A DNA stretch of 64,000 nt from Clostridiales bacterium (GTDB lineage Bacteria > Bacillota > Clostridia > Tissierellales > GPF-1), in NCBI GenBank assembly GCA_013619125.1, contig JABXKS010000111.1, positions 1-64,000 of the forward strand, given 5' to 3'. Positions 16,036 through 25,533 of the stretch are shown piece after piece. Numbering within the stretch: the first letter of the stretch is position 1; each line of letters begins with the position of its first letter. The translations under genes and the position numbers were made by a program. A model generated the notes under the pieces. The model searched no databases. It saw nothing but the letters and a program-made list of their open reading frames with translations, and was not told the origin of the DNA.

Positions 16036-16971
16036 TTATCTGCGATTCAAATGACAAATCGAGTCCTTTAACATTCCAATGATTCTCTGATGATCCGACT
16101 CGAATAAAACCTTTACGTTCTTATCCGGACTCAATCCTCCAAAATCAACTACCGTTCTGCCATAAGTAAATTCGCCACAACATTCCACGTCCACATGATA
16201 CTCTTTTGCGACGCAAACGGTTGGATCGATAACATAAGCTACTGGTACCATATCATGAATAGCAGGTCCCTTAAACACGCCGCCCAATGTTTGATAGAAA
16301 TCGAAGTATCGCTCCAATACCTCGGATACGAAAACACCTGTCTTCCCCATGGCTCGATACTCAGAAAAAGTTTCTGGCAGAATTTGAAAGGCATTGGTTA
16401 CATCCAGCCCTGCCATGACAATAGGAATTCCTGATTCAAAAACGATCCTGGCCGCTTCGGCATCCGCATAGATATTAAACTCAGCCGAGGCCGTTCGATT
16501 TCCTTCCCTCGCTGCGCCACCCATAATGACGATCTCTTGGATCTTGTTGCGTAGTTCAGGGTATTGGCTGACAAACAAGGCGATATTCGTCAATGGTCCG
16601 ATGGGGATTAATGTAACCTTCTCATCCGCTTCTTCCAATACCGACTTAATCACTTCAATGGCATTTTCTTTTTTCGGCATTGGAACCTCTTCCGGGATTG
16701 TTACGCCTCCAAGCCCACTTGGACTATGAACCATTTCTCCTGTTTCCAATTCCCGCACCAATGGTTTTACAGCGCCCAATCCAATCCGTACTTCCTTGCC
16801 GAAGTAATGACAGATGCGAACCGCATTCTTGTAGGTTCGCTCCAAAGGAACATTACCCGCAACTGCTGTAATCGCCTTCACATCCAATGTCTCATTCCCC
16901 AAGGCTAGCACTAAGGCCAACGCATCATCATATCCTGGATCACAATCAATAATTACTGGTGTTTTCTTCAT
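16036..16971 (-). CDS. Inosine-uridine preferring nucleoside hydrolase
   Basis: A 311-aa nucleoside N-ribohydrolase (IUNH family), which splits purine or pyrimidine ribonucleosides into base and ribose. The calcium-binding N-terminal signature VIIDCDPGYDDALALVLAL (about residues 6-24) is complete, along with IPIGPLTNIAL (about 122), IVIMGGAAREGNRTASAEFNIYADAEAA (metal/substrate loop, about 148-175) and the His-containing IHDMVPVAYVIDP near 240. Length is normal (about 310). It is a single-gene unit with its own terminator. Bases released by it could enter the purine-degradation operon at the right of the window, though that link is inference. RihA/RihB/RihC subtype is not assignable. Confidence 0.95.
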   Translation of the reverse strand: MKKTPVIIDCDPGYDDALALVLALGNETLDVKAITAVAGNVPLERTYKNAVRICHYFGKEVRIGLGAVKPLVRELETGEMVHSPSGLGGVTIPEEVPMPKKENAIEVIKSVLEEADEKVTLIPIGPLTNIALFVSQYPELRNKIQEIVIMGGAAREGNRTASAEFNIYADAEAARIVFESGIPIVMAGLDVTNAFQILPETFSEYRAMGKTGVFVSEVLERYFDFYQTLGGVFKGPAIHDMVPVAYVIDPTVCVAKEYHVDVECCGEFTYGRTVVDFGGLSPDKNVKVLFESDHQRIIGMLKDSICHLNRR

Positions 16972-17042
16972 AACAACTCCACCCTTTCATCACTCAAGAT
17001 TTTTTCTATCTCCATTATGCCTAGTTCTCACAAATAAAAAAA

Positions 17043-17077
17043 GGTCATTTGACCCAAATGCAGAAACTGCATACAAT
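17043..17077 (+). promoter_or_regulatory. Promoter of Crp/Fnr gene with overlapping dyads
   Basis: TTGACC (17049), a 17-bp spacer and TACAAT (17072) form a sigma-A promoter 37 bp upstream of the start codon. The spacer contains the dyad ATGCAGAAACTGCAT (17058-17072), and the -35 box overlaps GGTCATTTGACC (17043-17054). Either could be an operator; the positions suit repression, perhaps autoregulation. Confidence 0.65.
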
Positions 17078-17113
17078 AAGATCATATCGAAACGTATCAT
17101 CAGGAGGGTAAAG

Positions 17114-17752
17114 ATGAACTTGGACATGATTTTAAAGAATGCACCCGAACATATTCAAGAAACATGGGTCACCGGCACCTATAAGAAAGGCAGCCATATC
17201 CTCTTTTCCGGAGAGGAAAATGACTACCTGTACTTTTTGACAAAAGGGCAAGCATCCGTCTATATGCAAAACCAAGAGGGTGTTATGATGACTGTCAACA
17301 CCTATCATGCAACCAGTATTTTTGGCGAGTATGAAGTCTTCAATCCCCAAATGACTACCCAGAGCATCATCGCCAATACCAATTGTCAAATCACCAGCAT
17401 CCACAAAAATCATTTGCATCGATGGATGCAAGTCGATTTTGATTTGACTATGCATATCATAGAAAACTTTGCAAAAGATATCGTGCATAGCCACCAAACA
17501 ACGAGCAGACTTGCATTTCTGACCATCAAAGAACGATTGATCACCAGCATCTATTCCCATTATCGAGTCGGCGACCTCGACACACTTACAAAGGAAATCT
17601 TGCAGCAGGAGGTTTATGCACCAATTCGCAGCCTAAACAGATCCCTGGCAGAATGCGAAAAGGATGGGATTTTCTCCTACAAGAAGAAATCCTTTTCTGT
17701 CATCGATCCCAATCGACTGCGCAAGATTGAAGAAGCCATCTCCCCTAACTGA
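17114..17752 (+). CDS. Crp/Fnr-family transcriptional regulator
   Basis: A 212-aa regulator with a cyclic-nucleotide-type beta-barrel (about residues 15-120: HILFSGEENDYLYFLTKGQASVYMQN and SIFGEYEVFN), a dimer helix and a C-terminal winged helix (about 145-205; REILQQEVYAPIRSLNRSLAECEKDGIFSYKKKSF). It lacks the N-terminal cysteine set of FNR, so oxygen sensing by an iron-sulfur cluster is unlikely; the ligand is unknown. It stands alone, in opposite orientation to both neighbours. The start follows CAGGAGGGTAAAG. The dyads at its promoter suggest autoregulation. Confidence 0.92.
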   Translation: MNLDMILKNAPEHIQETWVTGTYKKGSHILFSGEENDYLYFLTKGQASVYMQNQEGVMMTVNTYHATSIFGEYEVFNPQMTTQSIIANTNCQITSIHKNHLHRWMQVDFDLTMHIIENFAKDIVHSHQTTSRLAFLTIKERLITSIYSHYRVGDLDTLTKEILQQEVYAPIRSLNRSLAECEKDGIFSYKKKSFSVIDPNRLRKIEEAISPN

Positions 17753-17835
17753 TTCATCCGTGTAACCAATCGGGCAACGCTCAATCAAGTTCTTTCTGCA
17801 TTTATCAAGTCAAGCGATTCTTAAATTCAATAAAA

Positions 17836-19407
17836 TCAGCACGAATCCTTCGATTCCATCAGCGAATCTGATAAATGCTGAATAATGTCCCCAGCCGTTA
17901 CACTCATCATGCCTTTCGTTTTTACGGCAATTTCTCCTGCTCTCCCATGAAGATACACACCCAATCCAGCAGCATCAAAGACTTCCATTCCCTGACCGAT
18001 CAGTGCCCCGATGATTCCAGCCAATACATCTCCCGTGCCGGCCGTTGCCATGCCCGCATTACCCGTCGTATTGATTCGGACTTTGCCATCTGGATTCGCT
18101 ACAATGGTATGCGCGCCTTTTAAAACCACCACACATCCCCATTGCTTTGCAAATTTCGATGCAAGATTCACCCGATCTTCTTCGATCACCTCTATGGAAA
18201 TACCTGTAAGCCGCGCCATTTCGCCAGGATGAGGTGTCAAAACCAAAGGCGCCATCAATTGTCTCAAGAAATCTTTTCGTTCCTTGGTGATTTCCGCAAT
18301 CAAATTCAATCCGTCGGCATCAATCACCATTGGGATCCGTACTTGCGGAAGCATCTCATTCAAAAGATCCTTTCCGGACCGTTGCACGCCCATGCCCGGA
18401 CCCAGTACAAAGACAGACGCCTTCTCTAAAAATTTCAAAATAATTTTTCCCGCAGATTGACTAAAATCCCCCGCCTGGATCTCAGGAAGCGGCTTGGTCA
18501 TCACCTCGGTCAATTTGATCTCCAAAATATCTTGCAAGGAAGCTGGCACCCCCGCCGTCACCAATCCAGCGCCCGAAACAAGGGCTGCTCGACTGGCCAG
18601 GACAACCGCACCCGTCATTCCACTCGATCCACCGACAACAAAAACATGGCCATAATCGCCTTTGTGGCTGTCCCTTCTTCGCTTAGGCAAATGGCTATTT
18701 GCCCATTCTGCGGTAATTAATTTGCATTTGATGTCAAAGGACTCGACCAATGCTTTCGGCAAAGAAATATCGACAACCTCAATCTCCCCGCAGTATGCCG
18801 AATCTGGATCTCGAAACATGCCAAGTTTCGGCAACCCAAAAGTAAGGGTAAAATCTGCTTTCACACAGGGTCCGTTCACTCGTCCAGAATTTGCTTCCAT
18901 ACCCGATGGCAAATCCGCACTGATCACCATTCCCTGTTGGTGAGACAAAAATCGAATAACCGCGCCATCAATTCCCATGGCAGTCGCTTTGAAACCCGTT
19001 CCATAGATTGCATCAATCACAAGATCGTCTGACCTGATATCCTTTTCCATTGCGCCAATATCCAAATCGTCCAAATACACGAGCTTCTCCAAAGAGTAGT
19101 TTCTCACGATCTCGAAATTTATTTTGGAATCGCCTCTCAAATCGCTTGGATCACATAACAGAATCACGCGCACTTCGACGTTTGCATTCACAAGATGGCG
19201 CACCGCAACCAAGCCGTCTCCGCCATTATTTCCTTTCCCAATAAAAACCCATACCCTCTGGCGACAATTCTTCTGCGCCATCAAACCCATACATTTCATT
19301 GCCAAGCTCTTTCCTGCATGCTCCATCAAGATAATGCTTGGAATTCCAACTTCTTGGATCGCCGATTCTTCCAGTGCCTTCATCTCTTCCGCCGTTACCA
19401 CTTTCAT
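17836..19407 (-). CDS. nnr: Bifunctional NAD(P)H-hydrate epimerase / ADP-dependent NAD(P)H-hydrate dehydratase
   Basis: A 523-aa metabolite repair enzyme that restores damaged, hydrated NADH and NADPH. The N-terminal YjeF_N epimerase domain (about 1-215) shows IGKGNNGGDGLVAVRHL and DAIYGTGF; the C-terminal ribokinase-like dehydratase domain (about 225-515) shows KGDYGHVFVVGGSSGMTGA, the TPHPGEMARLTG motif (about 385) and the nucleotide loop NAGMATAGTGDVLAG with its catalytic Asp (about 445). The two-domain fusion is the common bacterial form (YjeF, about 515 aa). Start after GGAGGAGTCGGCA. It is followed in the same direction from the lactate operon but separated from it by a terminator, so it has its own promoter. 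Confidence 0.96.
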   Translation of the reverse strand: MKVVTAEEMKALEESAIQEVGIPSIILMEHAGKSLAMKCMGLMAQKNCRQRVWVFIGKGNNGGDGLVAVRHLVNANVEVRVILLCDPSDLRGDSKINFEIVRNYSLEKLVYLDDLDIGAMEKDIRSDDLVIDAIYGTGFKATAMGIDGAVIRFLSHQQGMVISADLPSGMEANSGRVNGPCVKADFTLTFGLPKLGMFRDPDSAYCGEIEVVDISLPKALVESFDIKCKLITAEWANSHLPKRRRDSHKGDYGHVFVVGGSSGMTGAVVLASRAALVSGAGLVTAGVPASLQDILEIKLTEVMTKPLPEIQAGDFSQSAGKIILKFLEKASVFVLGPGMGVQRSGKDLLNEMLPQVRIPMVIDADGLNLIAEITKERKDFLRQLMAPLVLTPHPGEMARLTGISIEVIEEDRVNLASKFAKQWGCVVVLKGAHTIVANPDGKVRINTTGNAGMATAGTGDVLAGIIGALIGQGMEVFDAAGLGVYLHGRAGEIAVKTKGMMSVTAGDIIQHLSDSLMESKDSC

Positions 19408-19473
19408 TGCCGACTCCTCCTTCTTCGAACAGTCTTTCTACCTTTAGTATATCAAATAAAGGAACTGCAAAAA

Positions 19474-19503
19474 AAAGACCGGCTGAATTTCAGCCAGTCT
19501 TTC
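19474..19503 (-). terminator. Terminator of the lactate operon
   Basis: Stem aaagac-c-ggctga / tcagcc-a-gtcttt, 6 bp after the dehydrogenase stop; minus-strand T run continues beyond it. Confidence 0.8.
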
Positions 19504-19508
19504 TTTCG

Positions 19509-20906
19509 TTAACACACTTTTCCCGGATTCAATAAGCTTTTCGGATCAAAAGCAAGTTTGATATTCTTTAATAACTCCATGCCGGCTCCGCCTTTCGATT
19601 CTTTCAAATATGGTTTCTTTGCATAGCCGATTCCATGCTCGCCAGACACCTTGCCGCCCAATTCGCGAGATTTCGCATACATGAGTTCAAACACCTCTTC
19701 CAACTTCGCTTTCCATGCGTCCGCTTCCATTTCATCGCGTAAAACATAGATATGGAGATTTCCATCCCCTGCGTGGCCGAAGCCCTTGATTCTCACATTG
19801 CATCGTTCCTGTAACTCATCCGCAAATTTCACAAACTCGGCGATTCGATTCCTCGGCACCACCACGTCACATTCATCCATCTCCGTCGTTGTCGCTTTGA
19901 TGGCTTCCAAAAACGCGCCTCGCGCCTTCCAAATTGAATCTTGCCGTTCCTGAGTATTGGAGATCAATACATCCAACGCGCCAGCCTCCAAACAAATATG
20001 GGCGACTCGATCATAGGCCAGTTCGATTTCCTCCGTGCTGTTTCCGTCGAAGGTCAATAAGAGGTAGGCATCCGCTGAACTGTCTGGGAAGGTCATACCC
20101 AAAAACTCTTCTGAAGCCAATATAACATCCCGCACCATATACTCGATGGCTGTTGGAATCACCTTCGATTTGATAATCTTTGGAACCGTTTCAATGGCCA
20201 TCTCCAGACTTGGAAACGGAACTAACAAACTGATCGCTTTTTTTGGCAGTGGCAACAATCGTAGGATGGCTTTCGTCACAATTGCCAGAGTTCCTTCGGA
20301 ACCGACAATCAAATCCTTCAGGCTGTAACCCGAACTATTCTTGACAACCTTGCCACCGATTTCCATGATTTCTCCATTGGGCAATACCACCTCAAGTCCG
20401 CGCACATAATCACGCGTCACGCCGTATTTCACCGCACGCATCCCGCCGGCATTGGTATTGATATTCCCCGCGATGGTCGCGCTCTTTTCGCCTGGATCCG
20501 GCGGGTAGAACAAATCATGTTCTTCCACATACTTGGAAATTTCCATCAGCAAGACCCCCGGTTCCACCGTTAGAGTCAGATTCTCTTCGTCCAATTCCAG
20601 AATCTGATTCATCTTGCAAAAGTTCAACATGATCCCACCGTACATGGCGACAGCAGCACCCACCAAACCTGTTCCCTGACCCCGTGGGGTTACTGGAATG
20701 TTTTGCTCATAGGCGTATTTCATAATTGAGGAAACCTCTTCCGTACTCATGATCTCGATCATCACCTCGGGATACTGATGGATACCGCCCAATTCGTCAT
20801 GACTAAAATCCTCGTTAATCTCCGATTCTCCTACATATACCCGCTCGCTCCCGCATAACGAGACAAGAAATTTCACATCATTTTGATTGATTCTTTTGTA
20901 TTCCAT
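19509..20906 (-). CDS. lctD: FAD-linked lactate dehydrogenase subunit of Ldh-Etf complex (LctD/GlcD-like)
   Basis: A 465-aa flavoprotein of the GlcD/D-lactate dehydrogenase family. The FAD_binding_4 domain shows [20 protein letters not shown] (about residue 73) and [29 protein letters not shown]-type sequence (about 145); the FAD-oxidase C-terminal domain shows [18 protein letters not shown] (about 385) and [18 protein letters not shown] (about 425), which carry the metal-binding His residues. EtfA and EtfB genes immediately upstream make this the electron-confurcating lactate dehydrogenase seen in Acetobacterium (LctBCD), where NAD+ reduction by lactate is driven by ferredoxin oxidation. The stereoisomer used cannot be read from sequence. 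Start after GGGGGAGCGCT; 10 bp after etfA. Confidence 0.93.
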   Translation of the reverse strand: MEYKRINQNDVKFLVSLCGSERVYVGESEINEDFSHDELGGIHQYPEVMIEIMSTEEVSSIMKYAYEQNIPVTPRGQGTGLVGAAVAMYGGIMLNFCKMNQILELDEENLTLTVEPGVLLMEISKYVEEHDLFYPPDPGEKSATIAGNINTNAGGMRAVKYGVTRDYVRGLEVVLPNGEIMEIGGKVVKNSSGYSLKDLIVGSEGTLAIVTKAILRLLPLPKKAISLLVPFPSLEMAIETVPKIIKSKVIPTAIEYMVRDVILASEEFLGMTFPDSSADAYLLLTFDGNSTEEIELAYDRVAHICLEAGALDVLISNTQERQDSIWKARGAFLEAIKATTTEMDECDVVVPRNRIAEFVKFADELQERCNVRIKGFGHAGDGNLHIYVLRDEMEADAWKAKLEEVFELMYAKSRELGGKVSGEHGIGYAKKPYLKESKGGAGMELLKNIKLAFDPKSLLNPGKVC

Positions 20907-20916
20907 AGCGCTCCCC

Positions 20917-22137
20917 CTATTCGTTCTCAGCCGATTTCAAATCGATCATGGACATCTCGCCAGACTTTATTTTTTTGATCAAGGTCGGTACGATTTCATA
21001 AATATCGCCAATGATCCCATAATGTGCAGCCTGAAAAATGTTCGCCTTTTCATCTCGATTGATTGCGATGATACAGTCCGAATTGTTCATGCCCGCTACA
21101 AATTGAATCGCGCCGGACACCCCGCAGGTAATAATCAATTTCGGTTTCACGGTTCGTCCGCTCAAGCCAACCTGTTTTCTTGCGTCGATCCATCCCGCCT
21201 CAATCAGCGGTCTTGTACAGGCTACCTGCCCGCCCAGAATATCAGCCAATTCTTCAATCATCTTCAAATCTTCCTGTTTTTGAATGGCGCGTCCCGCCAC
21301 AACAATCACTTCCGCATCTTCGATCGTCTGTACTTTTTCTTTTTGCTTTATCTCAAGAACACGAATCTTTGATGCGAGTTTTTCTTGTGCAATCTCACAT
21401 CTCGTCACAACGCCCTTCTCTATATCACTTCGTTCCAGCGCTGTAAAAATCTTATAACGCACGGTCGCGAATTGCGGTCGATGATGCGGTGTGTAGATAT
21501 GCGCCATAATATTTCCACCAAAAGCAGGACGAATTTGGTCCAAATCGGTGTTGTCTTGAACATCAAGAATCGTGCAATCCGCCGTCAGCCCCGTCTTGAA
21601 ACGCGCCGCTACCCGAGGTGCAATGGAACGGCCAACAGTTGTTCCACCAACCAAGGCGATCGACGGTTTTTTCAAGTTGATAAAATCCTCGAAGACTGCT
21701 GCATAGGGTTCAATCCTAAAATCTCTCAAGGCTTCTTCGTCATAGACAAAAACCTCATCCACGCCGTAATGTAGCAATTCTTTGGCTTGCTCCGCAATCC
21801 CAGCTCCCATAAACAAGGCATAAACCGGATGCTTGATCTTGTCGGCCATCTCTCTCGCCTTTCCGATCAGCTCATATGTGACGGGATGAATCTCCCCCTC
21901 TACATGATCGACATAAACAACCACGCCCTGCCACTCTTCCTTATTGATTGTCCGAACTTGATCTTCCACAAATTCAAAGGCGCCTTTTGGCCCTTTTTTT
22001 ACACAGATCTTACACATCTTACAGCCAGCATTGATTTCCAGTTTCCCATCAATCTCTTCAATGGCTCCAAATGGACATAAGTCCTTTGCGGCTTCCAAGT
22101 TTTGGATTTGATTGTGATGAATGATTATTTTCGCCAT
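20917..22137 (-). CDS. etfA: Electron transfer flavoprotein alpha subunit with N-terminal 4Fe-4S segment
   Basis: A 406-aa EtfA. The N-terminal ~70 residues carry four cysteines (LCPFGAI, then CKMCKIC), enough for one 4Fe-4S cluster; the second CP of a classical two-cluster ferredoxin is replaced (KGPKGAF). Then comes the EtfA alpha/beta domain, and the C-terminal FAD domain with [36 protein letters not shown] and [23 protein letters not shown]. This layout fits LctC of confurcating lactate dehydrogenases. It lies between etfB (about 20 bp) and the dehydrogenase. Presumed electron path: lactate to FAD dehydrogenase, Etf flavins, then NAD+ with ferredoxin input. Confidence 0.95.
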   Translation of the reverse strand: MAKIIIHHNQIQNLEAAKDLCPFGAIEEIDGKLEINAGCKMCKICVKKGPKGAFEFVEDQVRTINKEEWQGVVVYVDHVEGEIHPVTYELIGKAREMADKIKHPVYALFMGAGIAEQAKELLHYGVDEVFVYDEEALRDFRIEPYAAVFEDFINLKKPSIALVGGTTVGRSIAPRVAARFKTGLTADCTILDVQDNTDLDQIRPAFGGNIMAHIYTPHHRPQFATVRYKIFTALERSDIEKGVVTRCEIAQEKLASKIRVLEIKQKEKVQTIEDAEVIVVAGRAIQKQEDLKMIEELADILGGQVACTRPLIEAGWIDARKQVGLSGRTVKPKLIITCGVSGAIQFVAGMNNSDCIIAINRDEKANIFQAAHYGIIGDIYEIVPTLIKKIKSGEMSMIDLKSAENE

Positions 22138-22155
22138 GATTATTCCCCTCCTCGA

Positions 22156-22944
22156 TTAAACGAATTTCAACTCTTTCAACTTGCCAAACAATTGCTCAGA
22201 CAGCTCCGCATTCGATCCGCCCCAGATTTCATGATCCAGATTTCCTTCTGGAGGAAAAATTCGCTTCACTTGAGTTGGCGATCCATTCAATCCATAATTC
22301 TTTTCATCCGTATCATCAAAGTCTTGCAGGCTGTAAAAAGTAATTTTCTTATCCTTTGTTGCCATCTTCAACTTGAATGACGGCAATCTTGGCTGAAAAA
22401 TCCCCTTTTCAACGGTAATCAAACATGGAAAGGCAATTTCCGCCACTTCAATTGTACTTGGCATATCCATCTCCACAATAATCGATTTCTCCCCGACTTC
22501 CAAAATACGCAATACATTGGCAATATGTGGAATTCCCAAAAATTCTGCCATCTCCGGACCAACTTGTGCCGTATCGCCATCGGTAGTCATCTTGCCGCAA
22601 ATCACCAGGTCAGGATTCCCCGTTTTTTTCACGCCCTGTGCCAATGTATAGGATGTCGCCAACACATCGGAACCCGCAAATTTTCGATCCGTCAACAATG
22701 CCCCTTCATCGACACCCATCATAAAAGCTTCTTTAATCACTTCAGCAGCTTGAGGTGGCCCCATGCTGATGGCTGTAATATGCGCCCCATGCGCTTCCTT
22801 CAACTGAACTGCCGTTTCAATGGCATATAGATCATAAGGATTCATCTTCGAATCAATCCCATCCCGTTTCAATACACCTGTCTTTTCATCCACTTCCACT
22901 TCTGATGTACCAGGCACTTGCTTAATGCATACTGTGATTTCCAT
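22156..22944 (-). CDS. etfB: Electron transfer flavoprotein beta subunit
   Basis: A 262-aa EtfB, the subunit that carries the bifurcating flavin in Ldh-Etf complexes. It begins MEITVCIKQVPGTSEVEVDE and has MNPYDLYAIETAVQLKEAHG (about residue 36), CGKMTTDGDTAQVGPEMAEFL (about 120, split here from the family's DGDTAQVGP core) and the C-terminal signature AFPCLITVEKGIFQPRLPS (about 185). GGAGG lies 6 nt before the chosen ATG at 22944; the longer frame from 22962 has a basic, unlikely start. A FadR/LldR-type operator lies 35 bp upstream of this start, between it and the permease gene, so this part of the operon may have separate control. Confidence 0.95.
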   Translation of the reverse strand: MEITVCIKQVPGTSEVEVDEKTGVLKRDGIDSKMNPYDLYAIETAVQLKEAHGAHITAISMGPPQAAEVIKEAFMMGVDEGALLTDRKFAGSDVLATSYTLAQGVKKTGNPDLVICGKMTTDGDTAQVGPEMAEFLGIPHIANVLRILEVGEKSIIVEMDMPSTIEVAEIAFPCLITVEKGIFQPRLPSFKLKMATKDKKITFYSLQDFDDTDEKNYGLNGSPTQVKRIFPPEGNLDHEIWGGSNAELSEQLFGKLKELKFV

Positions 22945-22978
22945 ACCCTTCCTCCTTCTCAAACCCTCGATGGTCAGG

Positions 22979-22989
22979 TGGTCCGACCA
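22979..22989. promoter_or_regulatory. Second GntR/FadR-type operator, between permease and etfB
   Basis: TGGTCCGACCA fits TNGTNNNACNA, the half-site pattern bound by LldR/FadR-type regulators, and matches the operator at the permease promoter in nine of eleven positions. An extra TGGTC half-site lies 8 bp away at 22971. Confidence 0.65.
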
Positions 22990-22995
22990 TTTTAT

Positions 22996-24516
22996 TTATA
23001 AAAAAAGACTTCCTACAAAAACAAGCACACCTAAAACCGAAACATATCCAATACAAAACTTCACTGTTTTATTGAAGATCTTTCCTTCTGAGCCAATCAA
23101 GCCCGTAGCCGAGGTTGCAACAGCAATACTCTGCGGCGAGATCATTTTACCAGCTGTCGCGCCAGCCGTATTTGCCGCCGCCAACCAATACGGATTCACA
23201 TGAATGGAATTTGCCACTTCCACTTGTAGCGCACCGAACAATATGTTCGATGAGGTATCGCTCCCCGTTACAAAAGTCCCCAGCATGCCGATCATCGGTG
23301 CAAATAATGGAAAGTATCGGCCTGTCATCTGAACCAAAACCAGTGCAATCGAAGTGATCATTCCACTATAGGCCATGATTTTCGCCATTGCAACAATGGA
23401 AACCACCGTAATCGCTGATTTTTTTAATTGTTTCATCGTTGCTCCCAAAACTGATATCATTTCTCGAAAGCGCGCTCCTTGAATTCTGCCACCGATAAAA
23501 GTTGCAAGAATAATCAATACGCCCGGAGTCGCAATCCATTTCAACGTCGTGGGAGCTGCCCCTTCACCGAGATAAATTGGTATACTGCTCTTTACATGCG
23601 TCAGTATTCCATTCAACCCTGGAAAAAGAGAACTCGACAAGATGACAAAAGCAAAAATTAAGATATACGGCAACCATGCCAAAACGCCATCTTTCATTGA
23701 AATCGTTTGCTTTTCGCTCGAAACAGATTCGTCTTTCTTCATACGCTTGGCCAAAAAAATCGTGACTCCCATACTCGCGATGCTTCCAATCAATGCAGGC
23801 AACTCAGCACCTAAATATTTTGCGACAAGCAATTGCGGTAAGGCAAATGCCAAACCAGATGCCAGGGTGATTCCAACCACGCCCTTTATTCCTTTTACGC
23901 TTTTTGTCGTCATCATCACAAGAATAAATGGAATGATCACAATAAAGACAACAAGCTGTAACGCGACGTTGAAACTCAAAATTGATACATTTAATCCAGT
24001 TACCTTTGCCAAGGTCGTTACTGGGATTCCTACCGCGCCAAACGCCGTCGGCACTGTATTTGCCACCAAGCAAATCACCGCTGCAAACAAGGGATCAAAT
24101 CCAAGCGAAGCCAGTATGCTCGCTGGTATCGCAACCGCGGTTCCATAACCGGCAACCGCCTCTAAAAATCCGCCAAACCCCCATGCCAAAATCAATACCT
24201 GAATGCGTCGATCTGTCGTAATACCCGAAAGCATCGTCTTGATCGTTTCCATACTCTTGGTATGAACAGCCAGATTATAAGTAAAAATTGCGGCCACAAT
24301 AACAATCATGATAGGCCAAAGCCCGATCACCGCTCCCTCCAATGCTGCTGTTGCTACCAGTAGAGCAGGCATCTTCCAAACCAATAACGCTAAAATTACT
24401 GTTATCAGCAAAGTGATGGTACATGCTTTGTGGGCGGGAATTCGCATTACCCCTAAGGCAATCATCAATCCGACAATCGGTATCAATGCCAAAGCAAATA
24501 AAACAATATTGCTCAT
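22996..24516 (-). CDS. lctP: L-lactate permease family transporter
   Basis: A 506-aa integral membrane protein of the LctP family (lactate or glycolate:H+ symport), with about 12-14 predicted membrane segments. Motifs recognised: WGFGGFLEAVAGYGTAVAIPASIL (about residue 113; the family's GFGAFLEG-type loop), TVPTAFGAVGIPVTTLAKVTG (about 165) and, near the end, GSDTSSNILFGALQ and NTAGATAGKMISPQSIAVATSA. It is the first gene of the lactate operon and supplies the dehydrogenase complex with substrate. The ATG at 24516 has the best spacing from GGAG; 24522 is the alternative. Promoter and operator lie just upstream. Confidence 0.95.
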   Translation of the reverse strand: MSNIVLFALALIPIVGLMIALGVMRIPAHKACTITLLITVILALLVWKMPALLVATAALEGAVIGLWPIMIVIVAAIFTYNLAVHTKSMETIKTMLSGITTDRRIQVLILAWGFGGFLEAVAGYGTAVAIPASILASLGFDPLFAAVICLVANTVPTAFGAVGIPVTTLAKVTGLNVSILSFNVALQLVVFIVIIPFILVMMTTKSVKGIKGVVGITLASGLAFALPQLLVAKYLGAELPALIGSIASMGVTIFLAKRMKKDESVSSEKQTISMKDGVLAWLPYILIFAFVILSSSLFPGLNGILTHVKSSIPIYLGEGAAPTTLKWIATPGVLIILATFIGGRIQGARFREMISVLGATMKQLKKSAITVVSIVAMAKIMAYSGMITSIALVLVQMTGRYFPLFAPMIGMLGTFVTGSDTSSNILFGALQVEVANSIHVNPYWLAAANTAGATAGKMISPQSIAVATSATGLIGSEGKIFNKTVKFCIGYVSVLGVLVFVGSLFL

Positions 24517-24544
24517 TATCATTCTCCTTCCTCTGTTGGTATTA

Positions 24545-24596
24545 TGGTCTGACCAGTTCGTGTTTTCATCATATGAGAATAACTAAAAAATTGCAA
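24545..24596 (-). promoter_or_regulatory. lctP promoter with FadR/LldR-type operator
   Basis: On the minus strand TTGCAA (24591-24596), a 17-bp spacer and TATGAT (24568-24573) form a sigma-A promoter. The palindrome TGGTCAGACCA (24545-24555; TNGTNNNACNA) lies from about +6 to +16, where a bound repressor would block transcription. The FadR-type regulator gene is next door. Confidence 0.82.
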
Positions 24597-24701
24597 TGAT
24601 TGTTTTTTTATTAACGTGTATGTTTATTATTTAACGTTTTCCCGTGTTTCACTTTGACTGGATAATGTTTTCCTAGCACCAAAAATTTAGAGTAAACTGA
24701 A

Positions 24702-24732
24702 CAAAAAAAAACTATCCATAATCACTGGATAG
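24702..24732 (-). terminator. Terminator of the FadR-type regulator gene
   Basis: Stem ctatcca/tggatag with the stop codon in the loop, followed on the minus strand by nine T. The hairpin overlaps the last codons of the gene. Confidence 0.88.
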
Positions 24733-25438
24733 CCTGTTGATTCTTGAGTTCTATCATTGTCTGATTGATCGTCTGCAAATGCTCTCTCATTGCCTTAACT
24801 GCAGCATTTGGGTTTTCCTGGATAATACTGTCGCAAATTTTTTGATGTTGCTCAATCAACATTTCCCTTTGGCTTTCTTCCCGTAATATCATTCCCCGCG
24901 CATCCCGGATAAAAGATTCCATAAGAGAAGAAATGGTGTTAAGAAGAATTAATATCAAATAATTCCCGCTGATCTTCGCAATTGTATAATGTAAAGCCTT
25001 ATCCACTTTTGCACTTTCATCTTCGTTTTTGGCTTCTTTCAATTCCAACATCAAACGATTTAATTCAACTTTCCCTTCTTCTGTAATATGACCCGCTGCT
25101 AATGCAGCTGCTTCCACTTCGATGACTCGTCGCAATTCCAATACATCTTCTGATTTCCCGTCATTCAGCATAAACATAACGGAGAGTGGCTCAAAAAAAC
25201 TGCTATTAATGTCACCCCCGATAAAATTGCCTTCCCCTTGACGGCTCTCAATAAGACCGATCATTTCTAGCGCTCGAATCGCTTCGCGTATAGAGGCGCG
25301 GCTAACGCCCAATTGCTCAACAAGATCTCGTTCCGACGGAAGTTTGTCCCCTTTTTGCAGAACGCCCGTCATCACCATATTTTGAATTTGTTCAATCACA
25401 TGTTCATAAACCTTTTTACTTTTCACTGGAACAAACAT
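24722..25438 (-). CDS. FadR/LldR-type GntR transcriptional regulator of lactate genes
   Basis: A 238-aa FadR-subfamily GntR regulator. The N-terminal winged helix reads KGDKLPSERDLVEQLGVSRASIREAIRALEMIGLI (about residues 35-70), the classic GntR signature; the C-terminal all-helical FCD domain (about 95-230) contains ELRRVIEVEAAALAAGHIT and the metal-binding histidines of ALHYTIAKISGNYLIL and EHQKICDSIIQENPNAA. ATG at 25438 follows AAAGGA at 7 nt; the frame extends upstream to 25495 without a ribosome site. It lies directly upstream of the lactate operon, whose promoter bears a matching palindrome, so it is probably a lactate-responsive repressor equivalent to LctA/LldR. Confidence 0.93.
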   Translation of the reverse strand: MFVPVKSKKVYEHVIEQIQNMVMTGVLQKGDKLPSERDLVEQLGVSRASIREAIRALEMIGLIESRQGEGNFIGGDINSSFFEPLSVMFMLNDGKSEDVLELRRVIEVEAAALAAGHITEEGKVELNRLMLELKEAKNEDESAKVDKALHYTIAKISGNYLILILLNTISSLMESFIRDARGMILREESQREMLIEQHQKICDSIIQENPNAAVKAMREHLQTINQTMIELKNQQAIQ

Positions 25439-25533
25439 AGCGCCATCCTTTCGTCGAGATTTAGACGTTTCCATATAATAAGTACTATACCACACCTCAA
25501 TTTGAAAGTATAATCATTACACCTTTCGATCAA

